From: an uncultured Pseudomonadota bacterium
GTDB lineage: Bacteria; Pseudomonadota; Gammaproteobacteria; Burkholderiales; SG8-39
Direction of reading: 5' to 3'
Assembly: GCA_903864555.1 (NCBI GenBank)
Contig: CAIPGJ010000196.1
Span: 1 to 5,950, forward strand
Length of the DNA: 5,950 bases
The first letter of the stretch is position 1; every line of letters starts with the position of its first letter. The notes under the pieces are model-generated. The model was not told the origin of the DNA. It was given only the letters and a program-made list of their open reading frames with translations, and did no database searches. This document shows positions 1 through 5,950 of this stretch, in pieces. A program made the translations under genes and the position numbers.

Positions 1-817
1 AATCGCGGCAATGGAAGCGTCCATCTCCATCGAGAGTAAAGCCGCGTGCTGTTGCGAAATCACGTAAAGAAGGGCCGGTAAACGGTTTGCCACCGGAAAC
101 GACATTGATGGCAATCTGGATATCCACTTCGCCACAGAAGCGATCAAGATCCCTGGCTATGGCTTGTGCCGGCTGTGCGGAATGTCCGACGACAGCCCCC
201 AGTTCCTGCGCCAGCAGTTCTACTGCTTGATCGAAGCGGGCCACTTCATCTGCACTGGCAGCCCCGCGCCGGCTCACCAGTTGCAGGCCTGCCCTCAGAT
301 ATGTGCCGGTACGCTCATGAGTTAGCGCGGTCCAACTGGCATGGTCTGTATCAAGTATCTCCAGATAAACGGGGTGCGAAAAGTTCTGCAGAAGCTCGGC
401 TGCACGAGGAATGGCCCGTTGCCCTGCTATGGCGCTTCTTCCTGCCATCTCAAGGATATGGTCCAGTCCATCATTCAGGATGGCAGGCTGTAGTGGCTGT
501 TCCGAGGCGGCTGCCTTGGGGAGCTCAACTGTCGGTGGCAGTGGCCGATCAGTGTAGTCACCGGCCGGCACCAATTCATCCAAGGTCGGCTCTATGCGTT
601 CCGGCTGCAAGCTCTGTGGCGCCTCGTGCGCTGCGTCCAGACTCTCAGCGCCCCCTGCTTCCGGGTCAGGAGGTACCATCAGGACGTCATCGTGGCCTGA
701 TCCAAAGGCCTGTTCCGTCTCTCGCCGGTAACGGATTTCCTGCCATTTGTTGTAGGCAAGCACGGCGACGACCACAACCGCGCCAATGACAAACAAGCCA
801 ATTTGTAATTCGCTCAT
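1..817 (-). CDS. zipA: Cell division protein ZipA, partial (C-terminus off the left edge)
   Basis: ZipA is an inner-membrane protein that binds the C-terminal tail of FtsZ and anchors the Z-ring to the membrane early in division. The 272 codons present show the expected order. A very short N-terminus is followed by one membrane helix at about residues 6-21 (IGLFVIGAVVVVAVLA), then a basic juxtamembrane stretch (KWQEIRYRR). An acidic, proline-rich linker spans about 45-115, and from about 117 comes the ZipA FtsZ-binding domain, including RAGLQLVSRRG (175-185), CGEVDIQIAINVVSGG (228-243) and DGRFHCRD (265-272). The end of that domain lies outside the window. The ATG overlaps the smc stop codon as ATGA, and an AGGAG lies 11 bases upstream, so translation is probably coupled to smc. 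The linker is poorly conserved, as is usual for the family. The call rests on the helix-linker-domain architecture and position after smc. ligA would be the expected next gene (inference). Confidence 0.88.
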   Translation of the reverse strand, partial: MSELQIGLFVIGAVVVVAVLAYNKWQEIRYRRETEQAFGSGHDDVLMVPPDPEAGGAESLDAAHEAPQSLQPERIEPTLDELVPAGDYTDRPLPPTVELPKAAASEQPLQPAILNDGLDHILEMAGRSAIAGQRAIPRAAELLQNFSHPVYLEILDTDHASWTALTHERTGTYLRAGLQLVSRRGAASADEVARFDQAVELLAQELGAVVGHSAQPAQAIARDLDRFCGEVDIQIAINVVSGGKPFTGPSLRDFATARGFTLDGDGRFHCRD

Positions 818-3800
818 GCGGCCACTGGCTCCTGCAGTTTGAGCGCTTCGTCCATATCCACCTCGACCACACGGGACACTCCCTGCTCCTGCATGGTTAC
901 GCCCACTAGATGCGTGGCCATTTCCATGGCGATCTTGTTGTGGCTGATGTAGAGAAACTGCGTCTGCCGGGCCATCTTGCTGACCAGATCACAGAAACGC
1001 AGTGTGTTGGCATCGTCCAGCGGGGCATCAACCTCGTCCAGCAGGCAAAATGGGGCCGGATTGAGCTGGAAGAAGGAAAACACCAAGGCGATGGCGGTCA
1101 ACGCTTTTTCCCCGCCGGAAAGCAGGTGGATGGTGGAGTTTTTCTTGCCGGGTGGTCGTGCAGTCACCACAACCCCGGAATCCAGTACTTCTTCACCGGA
1201 CATGGTCAGACGCGCTTCTCCGCCACCGAACAAGGCGGGGAATAGCTGCCCGAAATGGCCGTTCACGGTATCGAAAGTCACTTGAAGCAGCTCGCGTGTC
1301 TCGCGGTCGATCTTGCGGATCGCATTCTCCAGCGTCTCGAGAGCAGAATTCAGATCTTCGGCCTGGGCATCCAGGAAGGTTTTGCGTTCCTGGCTGGTCT
1401 GCAGTTCCTCCAGTGCTGCCATATTGATGGCTCCAAGGTCACTTATGGCCGCATTCAACCGGGTGATTTCCCCTTGCAACGACGAAGCCTTCTGGCCTTC
1501 CCTGGCTTCTGCCATCAGTTGCGCAGCTGTGGCATCATCAACTCCCGCCTCTGCGAGCTGTGTGGCGAACTGCTCCATGCTGAGGTGCGCTGCCTGCTCC
1601 TTGAGCCGCAACTCAGCGCTACAGTCGCGTAGGGGCTGCAACTTCTGTTCCGTTGACAGCCGTGCGTCCTCCAGGGAGCGCAGTGTGCTTGCGGCCTCGT
1701 CCTGCAGGGAGCGCGCTTCGGTCAGCCTTGCTTCCTTGCCGACGCGAACCTCCAGTGCCGCCTGGAGTTGCTCCTTCATCCCTTCATCGTGCAAGTCGCC
1801 CAGCTCGGCAGCAAGAATCTCCAGCTGGTCTGCAGCCTGGCTCGTAGCCTCGACTGCAGTCTGCAGCATGCGTCCGATCTCCTCTATCTTGCTGGCGCAT
1901 TCACGCTCTGCAAAGGCGGCTTCCTGGACTTCGCGCTCCGCCTGTGTGATCACTCGCCGGTGGGCATCCAGCGCGTTCGCGGCTTCATCATGGGCAGCCA
2001 TGATTTGCTGCAGTCGTTCGCGTGCCATGCCACTGTTGTCACGGTGTTGTACCAGCGACTGGGCTGCGCTTTCCCTGGCCCCAGCTTCAGCTTCCTGTCT
2101 GGCCATCAAGTCAGCCAGTTCGGCTGTAATCTGGGTGGTGCGCTCCACGAAGCGATCGCGTGTCTGAACAAGCTTCATCTGTTCAAGCCGCAGGTCGTGC
2201 TCGCGCTGTTTTAGTGCCCCCGCCGCGGCACGCAACTGTGCCAGGCTCTCATCATGTGCCGCAACGTCGTTGTCCAGTACCTGGAGCTGATCACGAATAT
2301 CATCCAACCGGCCCTGCATGACTTCAGTCTGCTTGCTCAGGGCCTCAATCTCACGCTGCCGTGCCAGGATGCCCGAGTCAGCCGGATCCGGAGCGTGGAA
2401 GGCAACGCTGAAACGCCCAAACTGATGCCCTTCCCGGGTAACGAGAATGGTTTCGGCAGGCAATGACGTTCGTGTCATTGTCCCGGGAATGCCTTCAATT
2501 GCATACACATTGCGCAGCCACGCAGCAACCAGTGGCGCTATAGCTGAATCAAGCACCGTAACGACTCCGGCCAGCGGTTTCAACCCCGGCTCGACCGCAT
2601 GCGCGGCAGATTCACCGAAGGAAAATGGCGTCAATGCGGTCAGTTTTGCCGGTGGGGGATTATCCAGAAGGTTCTGAAGAAGTTCGGGACTTCCGATTTC
2701 CACCGCGTGGAGGCGATCACGCAAGACAGACTCAACCGCGGTGTCCCATCCCTCTTCCACTCGAAGCTGTTGCCAAAGTCGTGGCTGCGCCCCTAGTTGC
2801 CAGCGGGCAATCCAGTCATGAATCTGGCTGTTTTCATCGACCTGCGACTGGATGCGTTCGAGAGCATCCAGTCGTCCCGCCACCGAGGAGTGCTCCCGCT
2901 CCAACTCGCGCAATTCGCCGGCCATGGTCTGACGTGAGGTTTGAATCTGCGATCTCAGTTCGCTGGTTTCCTCTGCCCTGGCCTGCTGGTCGGTCAATTC
3001 TGCGGCAACTCCGTCAAGATCGCCCAGCAACTGTTCCAGCGCCTGCTGATCGGGCTCGACAAGCTGGGCACGCTCTGCCTGCAGCCGCTCCATGCGTGTG
3101 GCCAGGTCCTCCAGGATGCGATCAGCATGAGCGACATTAGTCTGCTCCAGCTGGACGGCACGCTCCGATTGCACCACCGCCTCGCGTTCGGTATCCAGCT
3201 GGCTGCGGGTGTTGCGAAGTTCATGCTCCCGCTCCGGCAAACGTGCCTGCTCTGCTTCGAGTTGCTGGCGCGCCATTTCACTGCGCTCGGCAGTTTCGCC
3301 TGAACGACTCTGCCAGAGCGAAGCCGCCTCCGACAACTCGGCGCGCTGGCGCTCGCCATTTTCCAGTTGCATGCGCAACTGGTCGATTTGTGCCTCCAGC
3401 CGCTGACGTGTCTCAGCCACGAAACGGATTTCGGTTTCCAGGCGTGCCACTTCCGAATTGGCGTTGTACAACTCCCCCTGGGCCGTGGACAGCGTGTCAC
3501 CCGCCGTGTAATGCACCTGCCTTGCTAGTTCCAGGTCCTTCTCAATCTCCCGCAGCCTGGCCGTTTCGGCCTCGAGTTCATTCGTCAGCCGTTCAACATC
3601 GCGATGGTGGCGCTCCTCCTCAGCTTCGGCTTCCTGCCGGCGCAATACCCAGAGAAGGGTCTGTTTGTGCTGACGCTCTGCGGAGAGGTCATTGAAGCGC
3701 CTGGCTACTTCGGCCTGTCGCTCGAGTTTCTCGATCTGGGACCCGAGTTCCTGTCGAATGTCGCCGACGCGAGAAAGGTTTTCGCGGGTATCCGACAGGC

Positions 3801-4347
3801 GGTTTTCCGTCTCACGCCGCCTGTCCTTGTATTTGGATATTCCCGCAGCCTCTTCCAGGAAAACCCTCAGTTCTTCGGGTTTTGCTTCGATGATCCGGGA
3901 GATCATGCCCTGCTCGATGATGGCATAGGCGCGCGGGCCCAGGCCTGTGCCCATGAAGATGTCCTGAATGTCGCGGCGGCGGACATGGGTGTTGTTGATG
4001 TGGTAGGAGGACTCTCCCTCGCGAGTCAGCACCCGTTTGACTGAAATTTCGGCATATTGCGACCACTGACCGGCTGCCTTGCCCAGGCTGTTGTCGAAAA
4101 TCAGCTCAACGCTGGCTCTTGCCACTGGCTTGCGCTGCGTGGAGCCATTGAAGATGACATCCTGCATGGAATCGCCGCGCAGCGCCGATGCCCGCGATTC
4201 GCCCAGAACCCATCGAACCGCATCGATGATGTTCGATTTCCCGCAGCCGTTCGGTCCTACCACGCCCACAAGGTCACCCGGAACCTTGACAAGGGTGGGG
4301 TCAACAAAAGACTTGAAACCAGCAAGCTTGATTTGTGTGAGGCGCAC
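814..4347 (-). CDS. smc: Chromosome segregation/condensin ATPase SMC
   Basis: SMC is the ATPase of the bacterial condensin: a dimer that works with ScpA/ScpB (not in this window) to extrude DNA loops and resolve sister origins. The protein is complete at 1177 aa, a normal length. The N-terminal head has Walker A GPNGCGKS (31-38), the arginine-containing ALRG segment (55-58) and the Q-loop region IIEQGMIS (143-150). A long Glu/Gln/Arg/Ala-rich coiled coil covers about 175-510, the hinge about 518-658, and the returning coil about 660-1010. The C-terminal head carries the ABC signature LSGGEKA (1076-1082), Walker B FCLLDE with catalytic Glu1105, D-loop DAPLDD (1107-1112) and switch His1136 in SHNK. 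All motifs are intact and the two coil arms are of similar length, so the gene looks functional. The start is GTG (4345-4347), chosen because MRLTQIKLAGFKSF matches the family's usual first residues; no convincing Shine-Dalgarno precedes it. The stop overlaps the zipA start. Confidence 0.97.
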   Translation of the reverse strand: MRLTQIKLAGFKSFVDPTLVKVPGDLVGVVGPNGCGKSNIIDAVRWVLGESRASALRGDSMQDVIFNGSTQRKPVARASVELIFDNSLGKAAGQWSQYAEISVKRVLTREGESSYHINNTHVRRRDIQDIFMGTGLGPRAYAIIEQGMISRIIEAKPEELRVFLEEAAGISKYKDRRRETENRLSDTRENLSRVGDIRQELGSQIEKLERQAEVARRFNDLSAERQHKQTLLWVLRRQEAEAEEERHHRDVERLTNELEAETARLREIEKDLELARQVHYTAGDTLSTAQGELYNANSEVARLETEIRFVAETRQRLEAQIDQLRMQLENGERQRAELSEAASLWQSRSGETAERSEMARQQLEAEQARLPEREHELRNTRSQLDTEREAVVQSERAVQLEQTNVAHADRILEDLATRMERLQAERAQLVEPDQQALEQLLGDLDGVAAELTDQQARAEETSELRSQIQTSRQTMAGELRELEREHSSVAGRLDALERIQSQVDENSQIHDWIARWQLGAQPRLWQQLRVEEGWDTAVESVLRDRLHAVEIGSPELLQNLLDNPPPAKLTALTPFSFGESAAHAVEPGLKPLAGVVTVLDSAIAPLVAAWLRNVYAIEGIPGTMTRTSLPAETILVTREGHQFGRFSVAFHAPDPADSGILARQREIEALSKQTEVMQGRLDDIRDQLQVLDNDVAAHDESLAQLRAAAGALKQREHDLRLEQMKLVQTRDRFVERTTQITAELADLMARQEAEAGARESAAQSLVQHRDNSGMARERLQQIMAAHDEAANALDAHRRVITQAEREVQEAAFAERECASKIEEIGRMLQTAVEATSQAADQLEILAAELGDLHDEGMKEQLQAALEVRVGKEARLTEARSLQDEAASTLRSLEDARLSTEQKLQPLRDCSAELRLKEQAAHLSMEQFATQLAEAGVDDATAAQLMAEAREGQKASSLQGEITRLNAAISDLGAINMAALEELQTSQERKTFLDAQAEDLNSALETLENAIRKIDRETRELLQVTFDTVNGHFGQLFPALFGGGEARLTMSGEEVLDSGVVVTARPPGKKNSTIHLLSGGEKALTAIALVFSFFQLNPAPFCLLDEVDAPLDDANTLRFCDLVSKMARQTQFLYISHNKIAMEMATHLVGVTMQEQGVSRVVEVDMDEALKLQEPVAA
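829..833 (-). promoter_or_regulatory. Ribosome binding site of zipA inside the end of smc
   Basis: Read on the minus strand this is AGGAG, 11 bases before the zipA ATG and wholly within the last codons of smc. The spacing is somewhat long, but the site is the best anti-Shine-Dalgarno match nearby. Together with the ATGA stop/start overlap it supports termination-reinitiation coupling of the two genes. Confidence 0.6.
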
Positions 4348-4373
4348 TGACGATTTTTCTGAAAATGTGGAAA

Positions 4374-4385
4374 ACCAGCGCTGGT
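4374..4385. repeat. Perfect 12-bp palindrome upstream of smc
   Basis: ACCAGCGCTGGT is a perfect inverted repeat with no spacer. It lies 27-38 bases upstream of the smc GTG, downstream of the proposed smc transcription start, and is followed on the smc strand by TTTT. It could be an operator for a dimeric repressor in the smc leader. A hairpin is limited to a four-base stem with a four-base loop, so an efficient terminator is unlikely. No regulator is recognised from the sequence. Confidence 0.4.
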
Positions 4386-4488
4386 CAGACGGAACGCTCC
4401 AGCTGCCATTTCTTGTTTTGGAGGACTTGCCTCTGCCCCCATTTCGGCCTCAAGTCAAGCTTTGTACGCGGCTTGGCAGGCATCAAAA

Positions 4489-4494
4489 TATAAT
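4489..4494 (+). promoter_or_regulatory. Putative -10 element of the queF promoter
   Basis: A perfect TATAAT sits 84 bases upstream of the next feature, the queF ATG at 4579, predicting transcription from about 4501. No good -35 hexamer lies 16-18 bases upstream (the nearest TTG-containing candidates are too near or too far), so the promoter may be weak or activator dependent. Its position argues that the far-upstream TTG at 4462 is not the queF start. Confidence 0.5.
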
Positions 4495-4498
4495 ACCA
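4490..4498 (-). promoter_or_regulatory. Putative extended -10 element of the smc-zipA promoter
   Basis: On the minus strand this reads TGGTATTAT: an extended -10 (TG, one base, then TATTAT, five of six consensus bases). It overlaps the plus-strand TATAAT almost completely. Transcription would begin near 4483 and give smc a leader of about 135 bases. No convincing -35 is visible, which is tolerable for an extended -10 promoter. The minus-strand TTGACT at 4453-4458 looks like a -35, but no -10 lies at the right distance from it. Confidence 0.35.
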
Positions 4499-4578
4499 TT
4501 TTCAAACCACCGATCCGTCGGGAAAAACGCCACGAAAGGCCTTCCTTGCCCAAGAATTCCCTCCCCCAGAAACCCGCA

Positions 4579-4989
4579 ATGCCAGGCAGGAAGTTGCCGA
4601 TATTCAGCAATCCAAGCCCTGGCCGCGACTTCCTCATCCGAATGGAGATTCCTGAATTTACATGCCTGTGCCCTATGACGGGTCAGCCAGATTTTGCGAC
4701 CTTATTCCTTGATTATGTGCCTGATCGCAATTGTGTCGAATTGAAAGGCCTGAAGCTCTACGTCTGGTCGTTTCGTAACGAAGGCGCCTATCATGAGGCC
4801 GTGACCAATCGCATCCTCGATGATCTGGTGGCAGCGACACGGCCTCGTTACATGCGACTTGTGGCGCGCTTTTACGTCCGGGGAGGGATATTCACAACGG
4901 TGGTGGCTGAGCATCGCAAGCGTGGCTGGAAGACCAGCATGGAGCTGCCAGATTGTCCTGCAAGCCCGTGTGCGAGCACCGGCAACTGA
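4579..4989 (+). CDS. queF: NADPH-dependent 7-cyano-7-deazaguanine (preQ0) reductase, unimodular QueF
   Basis: QueF reduces the nitrile of preQ0 to the aminomethyl group of preQ1 with two NADPH, the last free-base step before the queuine precursor is inserted into tRNA. Numbering from the ATG at 4579 (136 aa), the active site is clear. [11 protein letters not shown] (29-39) holds the thioimide-forming Cys31 and Asp38, equivalent to B. subtilis Cys55 and Asp62. The QueF/NADPH motif is ELKGLKLY (54-61), followed by FRNEG, then His72-Glu73 and RGGI (101-104). Length and single-domain layout match the short type, not the ~280-aa E. coli type. The motif's fourth position is Gly where the family normally has Ser or Ala. 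The start is uncertain. ATG4579 gives an N-terminus (MPGRKLPIF) like other short QueFs but lacks a Shine-Dalgarno. TTG4546 adds 11 residues and has AAAGG six bases upstream. TTG4462 lies upstream of the likely promoter and is unlikely. The last ~19 residues after RGW are not recognisable. Confidence 0.93.
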   Translation: MPGRKLPIFSNPSPGRDFLIRMEIPEFTCLCPMTGQPDFATLFLDYVPDRNCVELKGLKLYVWSFRNEGAYHEAVTNRILDDLVAATRPRYMRLVARFYVRGGIFTTVVAEHRKRGWKTSMELPDCPASPCASTGN

Positions 4990-5027
4990 GCGACCCGGAA
5001 AGCGATGTCCGAGTTCCCTGCTGAACA

Positions 5028-5033
5028 TATAAT
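5028..5033 (+). promoter_or_regulatory. Putative -10 element of the dapC promoter
   Basis: A second perfect TATAAT lies in the queF-dapC spacer, 38 bases after the queF stop. The hexamer 17 bases upstream (ATGTCC) matches the -35 consensus at only three of six positions. Transcription from about 5040 would give dapC a leader of roughly 44 bases, so dapC need not depend on the queF promoter. No rho-independent terminator is visible after queF, so readthrough is also possible. Confidence 0.5.
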
Positions 5034-5042
5034 TGCAGGCTT

Positions 5043-5056
5043 GCCGCCCTTGCGGC
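5043..5056 (+). other. Small GC hairpin in the dapC leader
   Basis: GCCGC-CCTT-GCGGC can form a perfect five-base GC stem with a four-base loop, three or so bases after the predicted dapC transcription start. It is not followed by a T run, so it is not an intrinsic terminator. It may stabilise the 5' end of the mRNA or have no role. The direct repeat GCAGGCT flanks it at 5035-5041 and 5074-5080. Confidence 0.35.
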
Positions 5057-5073
5057 CCATATCCCACAACCTG

Positions 5074-5078
5074 GCAGG
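5074..5078 (+). promoter_or_regulatory. Ribosome binding site deciding the dapC TTG start
   Basis: GCAGG, one mismatch from GGAGG, ends five bases before the TTG at 5084. With the conserved DapC N-terminus starting at that codon and no in-frame ATG in the open stretch from 5033, it supports TTG as the true start. Confidence 0.5.
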
Positions 5079-5083
5079 CTCAC

Positions 5084-5950
5084 TTGAATCGCGATCTGGA
5101 CCGGCTGCAGCCCTACCCGTTTGAGAAACTGAAGGCACTGTATGCCTCGGTGACTCCTGATCCGGCCTATTCGGCCATCCCTCTATTTATCGGCGAGCCC
5201 AAGCACCCGACTCCTGATTTCATAAAGAAGGCCCTGACAGACAATCTGGCGGGGCTGGCGGGGTACCCTGCCACTGCCGGTCTGCCAGAACTGAGAAAGG
5301 TGATTGCCGCCTGGATATGCCAGCGCTATGGCCTGCCGGCGATAGACCCCGAAACACAGGTGTTGCCGGTGCTCGGTTCGCGCGAAGCGCTTTTTGCCAT
5401 TGCACAGGTCTTGATCGATCGGACCCGTCCTGATCCGGTGGTCATTTCGCCCAACCCCTTTTATCAGATCTACGAGGGTGCCGCGTTGCTGGCCGGGGCC
5501 ACACCCTACTACCTGAACACCCCTGAGCACTCCAGCATTCCCACTGATTTTGCCTCCATTCCGGAAGATGTCTGGAAGCGGACCCAGCTTTTCTATACTT
5601 GTTCACCAGCCAATCCAAGCGGCCGCGTGATGCCCCTGTCAGAGTGGAAACTGCTGTTCGAACTGGCCGACAAGCATGATTTCTGCATTGCCTCGGATGA
5701 GTGTTACTCGGAGCTCTATTTCGATGAATCCAAGCCGCCTTTAGGAGGCTTGCAGGCAGCCCGGATGCTCGGCAGACCGGACTTTGACAGGCTGGTCATT
5801 TTCTCCAGTCTGTCAAAACGTTCGAATGTGCCGGGAATGCGCTCCGGATTTGTCGCAGGGAACAAGGAACTGATGCAGGCGTTCCTGCTTTACCGCACCT
5901 ATCACGGAAGCGCCATGTGCCCAACTTTCCAGGCTGCGAGCGCCGCTGCC
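5084..5950 (+). CDS. dapC: Succinyldiaminopimelate aminotransferase DapC, partial (C-terminus off the right edge)
   Basis: DapC is a cytosolic PLP enzyme that transfers the amino group of glutamate to N-succinyl-2-amino-6-ketopimelate, giving N-succinyl-LL-diaminopimelate, in the succinylase branch of diaminopimelate/lysine synthesis. The 289 codons present are a fold-type I (class I/II) aminotransferase. Visible elements are LFIGEPKHPTP near the N-terminus (substrate region), GSREALF (98-104, cofactor phosphate loop), NPFYQIYEGAALLAGA (aromatic over the ring), Asn177 in NPSG, Asp205 and Tyr208 in SDECY, the Schiff-base Lys245 in SSLSKRSNVPGMRSGF, and Arg253. NRDLDRLQPYPFEKL at the start and SLSKRSNVPGMRSGF are typical of DapC rather than AspC or generic AAT relatives. 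The family is about 400 aa, so roughly 110 residues are missing. The start is TTG: no in-frame ATG precedes it after the stop at 5030-5032, the family N-terminus aligns here, and GCAGG lies five bases upstream. A separate promoter precedes it. Confidence 0.93.
   Translation, partial: MNRDLDRLQPYPFEKLKALYASVTPDPAYSAIPLFIGEPKHPTPDFIKKALTDNLAGLAGYPATAGLPELRKVIAAWICQRYGLPAIDPETQVLPVLGSREALFAIAQVLIDRTRPDPVVISPNPFYQIYEGAALLAGATPYYLNTPEHSSIPTDFASIPEDVWKRTQLFYTCSPANPSGRVMPLSEWKLLFELADKHDFCIASDECYSELYFDESKPPLGGLQAARMLGRPDFDRLVIFSSLSKRSNVPGMRSGFVAGNKELMQAFLLYRTYHGSAMCPTFQAASAAA

Noticed and set aside
166..789. A 207-codon plus-strand open frame
   Set aside because: It is antisense to zipA, whose membrane helix, linker and FtsZ-binding domain are recognisable. 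The translated product is Pro/Arg-rich and looks like nothing known.
1313..2167. A 284-codon open frame on the plus strand, very rich in Ser and Ala
   Set aside because: It lies entirely antisense to the smc coiled coil; long antisense frames arise there from Glu/Gln/Ala/Leu-rich codons in GC-rich DNA. It has no domain pattern and no ribosome site.
4453..4458. TTGACT on the minus strand as a -35 for smc
   Set aside because: It matches five of six consensus bases, but the hexamers 16-18 bases downstream (such as CAGAGG) bear no likeness to a -10.
4501..4578. A preQ1 riboswitch in the queF leader
   Set aside because: queF leaders sometimes carry one, so I looked. The only stem is CCGA-TCCG-TCGG at 4510-4521 with a four-base loop; the larger loop and downstream pseudoknot pairing of the preQ1-I class are not visible.
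4079..4678. A 199-codon plus-strand open frame spanning the smc start and the promoter region
   Set aside because: It overlaps the conserved smc N-terminal head on the opposite strand and the beginning of queF in another frame, and shows no protein-like signature.
4990..5027. Intrinsic terminator after queF
   Set aside because: Only a four-base CGGA/TCCG inverted repeat with an eight-base loop is present and no T run follows.
4702..5067. A 121-codon minus-strand open frame
   Set aside because: It is antisense to the catalytic part of queF and to the dapC promoter region; queF accounts for the coding signal.
5183..5530. A 115-codon minus-strand open frame
   Set aside because: It is antisense to dapC, which is continuous and carries conserved aminotransferase motifs throughout.

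Overview
The window is a piece of core bacterial chromosome, most likely from a betaproteobacterium. Four things point there: a full-length SMC condensin (not MukB) followed directly by zipA, a DapC-type succinyldiaminopimelate aminotransferase next door, a short (unimodular) QueF with betaproteobacterial-looking sequence, and moderately GC-rich base composition (judged by eye). I do not assign a genus. A gammaproteobacterium with the smc-zipA order is the main alternative.

Layout. From the left edge to about 4347 the minus strand carries smc (complete, 1177 aa, GTG start) and, overlapping its stop by four bases (ATGA), zipA, which runs off the left edge with 272 codons present. From about 4579 to the right edge the plus strand carries queF (complete, about 136 aa) and then dapC (289 codons present, TTG start, C-terminus outside the window). 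The two pairs are transcribed divergently from a 231-base spacer at 4348-4578. That spacer holds a consensus TATAAT facing queF, an overlapping extended -10 on the opposite strand facing smc, and a perfect 12-bp palindrome just upstream of smc. A second perfect TATAAT lies in the 94-base spacer between queF and dapC, so dapC probably has its own promoter.

How the genes fit together. SMC (chromosome organisation and segregation) and ZipA (membrane tether for FtsZ) form a translationally coupled pair linking segregation and division. By synteny known from Pseudomonas and betaproteobacteria, ligA would be expected to follow zipA beyond the left edge. QueF makes preQ1 for the queuosine tRNA modification. 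DapC is a step of the succinylase route to diaminopimelate and lysine, feeding peptidoglycan. I see no functional link between queF and its neighbours.

There is no sign of mobile elements, CRISPR, RNA genes, toxin-antitoxin or defence modules, and I found no undescribed system. The points worth a second look are regulatory (the symmetric divergent promoter, the palindrome, the dapC leader) and a glycine in the QueF signature motif. Most other open frames are antisense shadows of these four genes.
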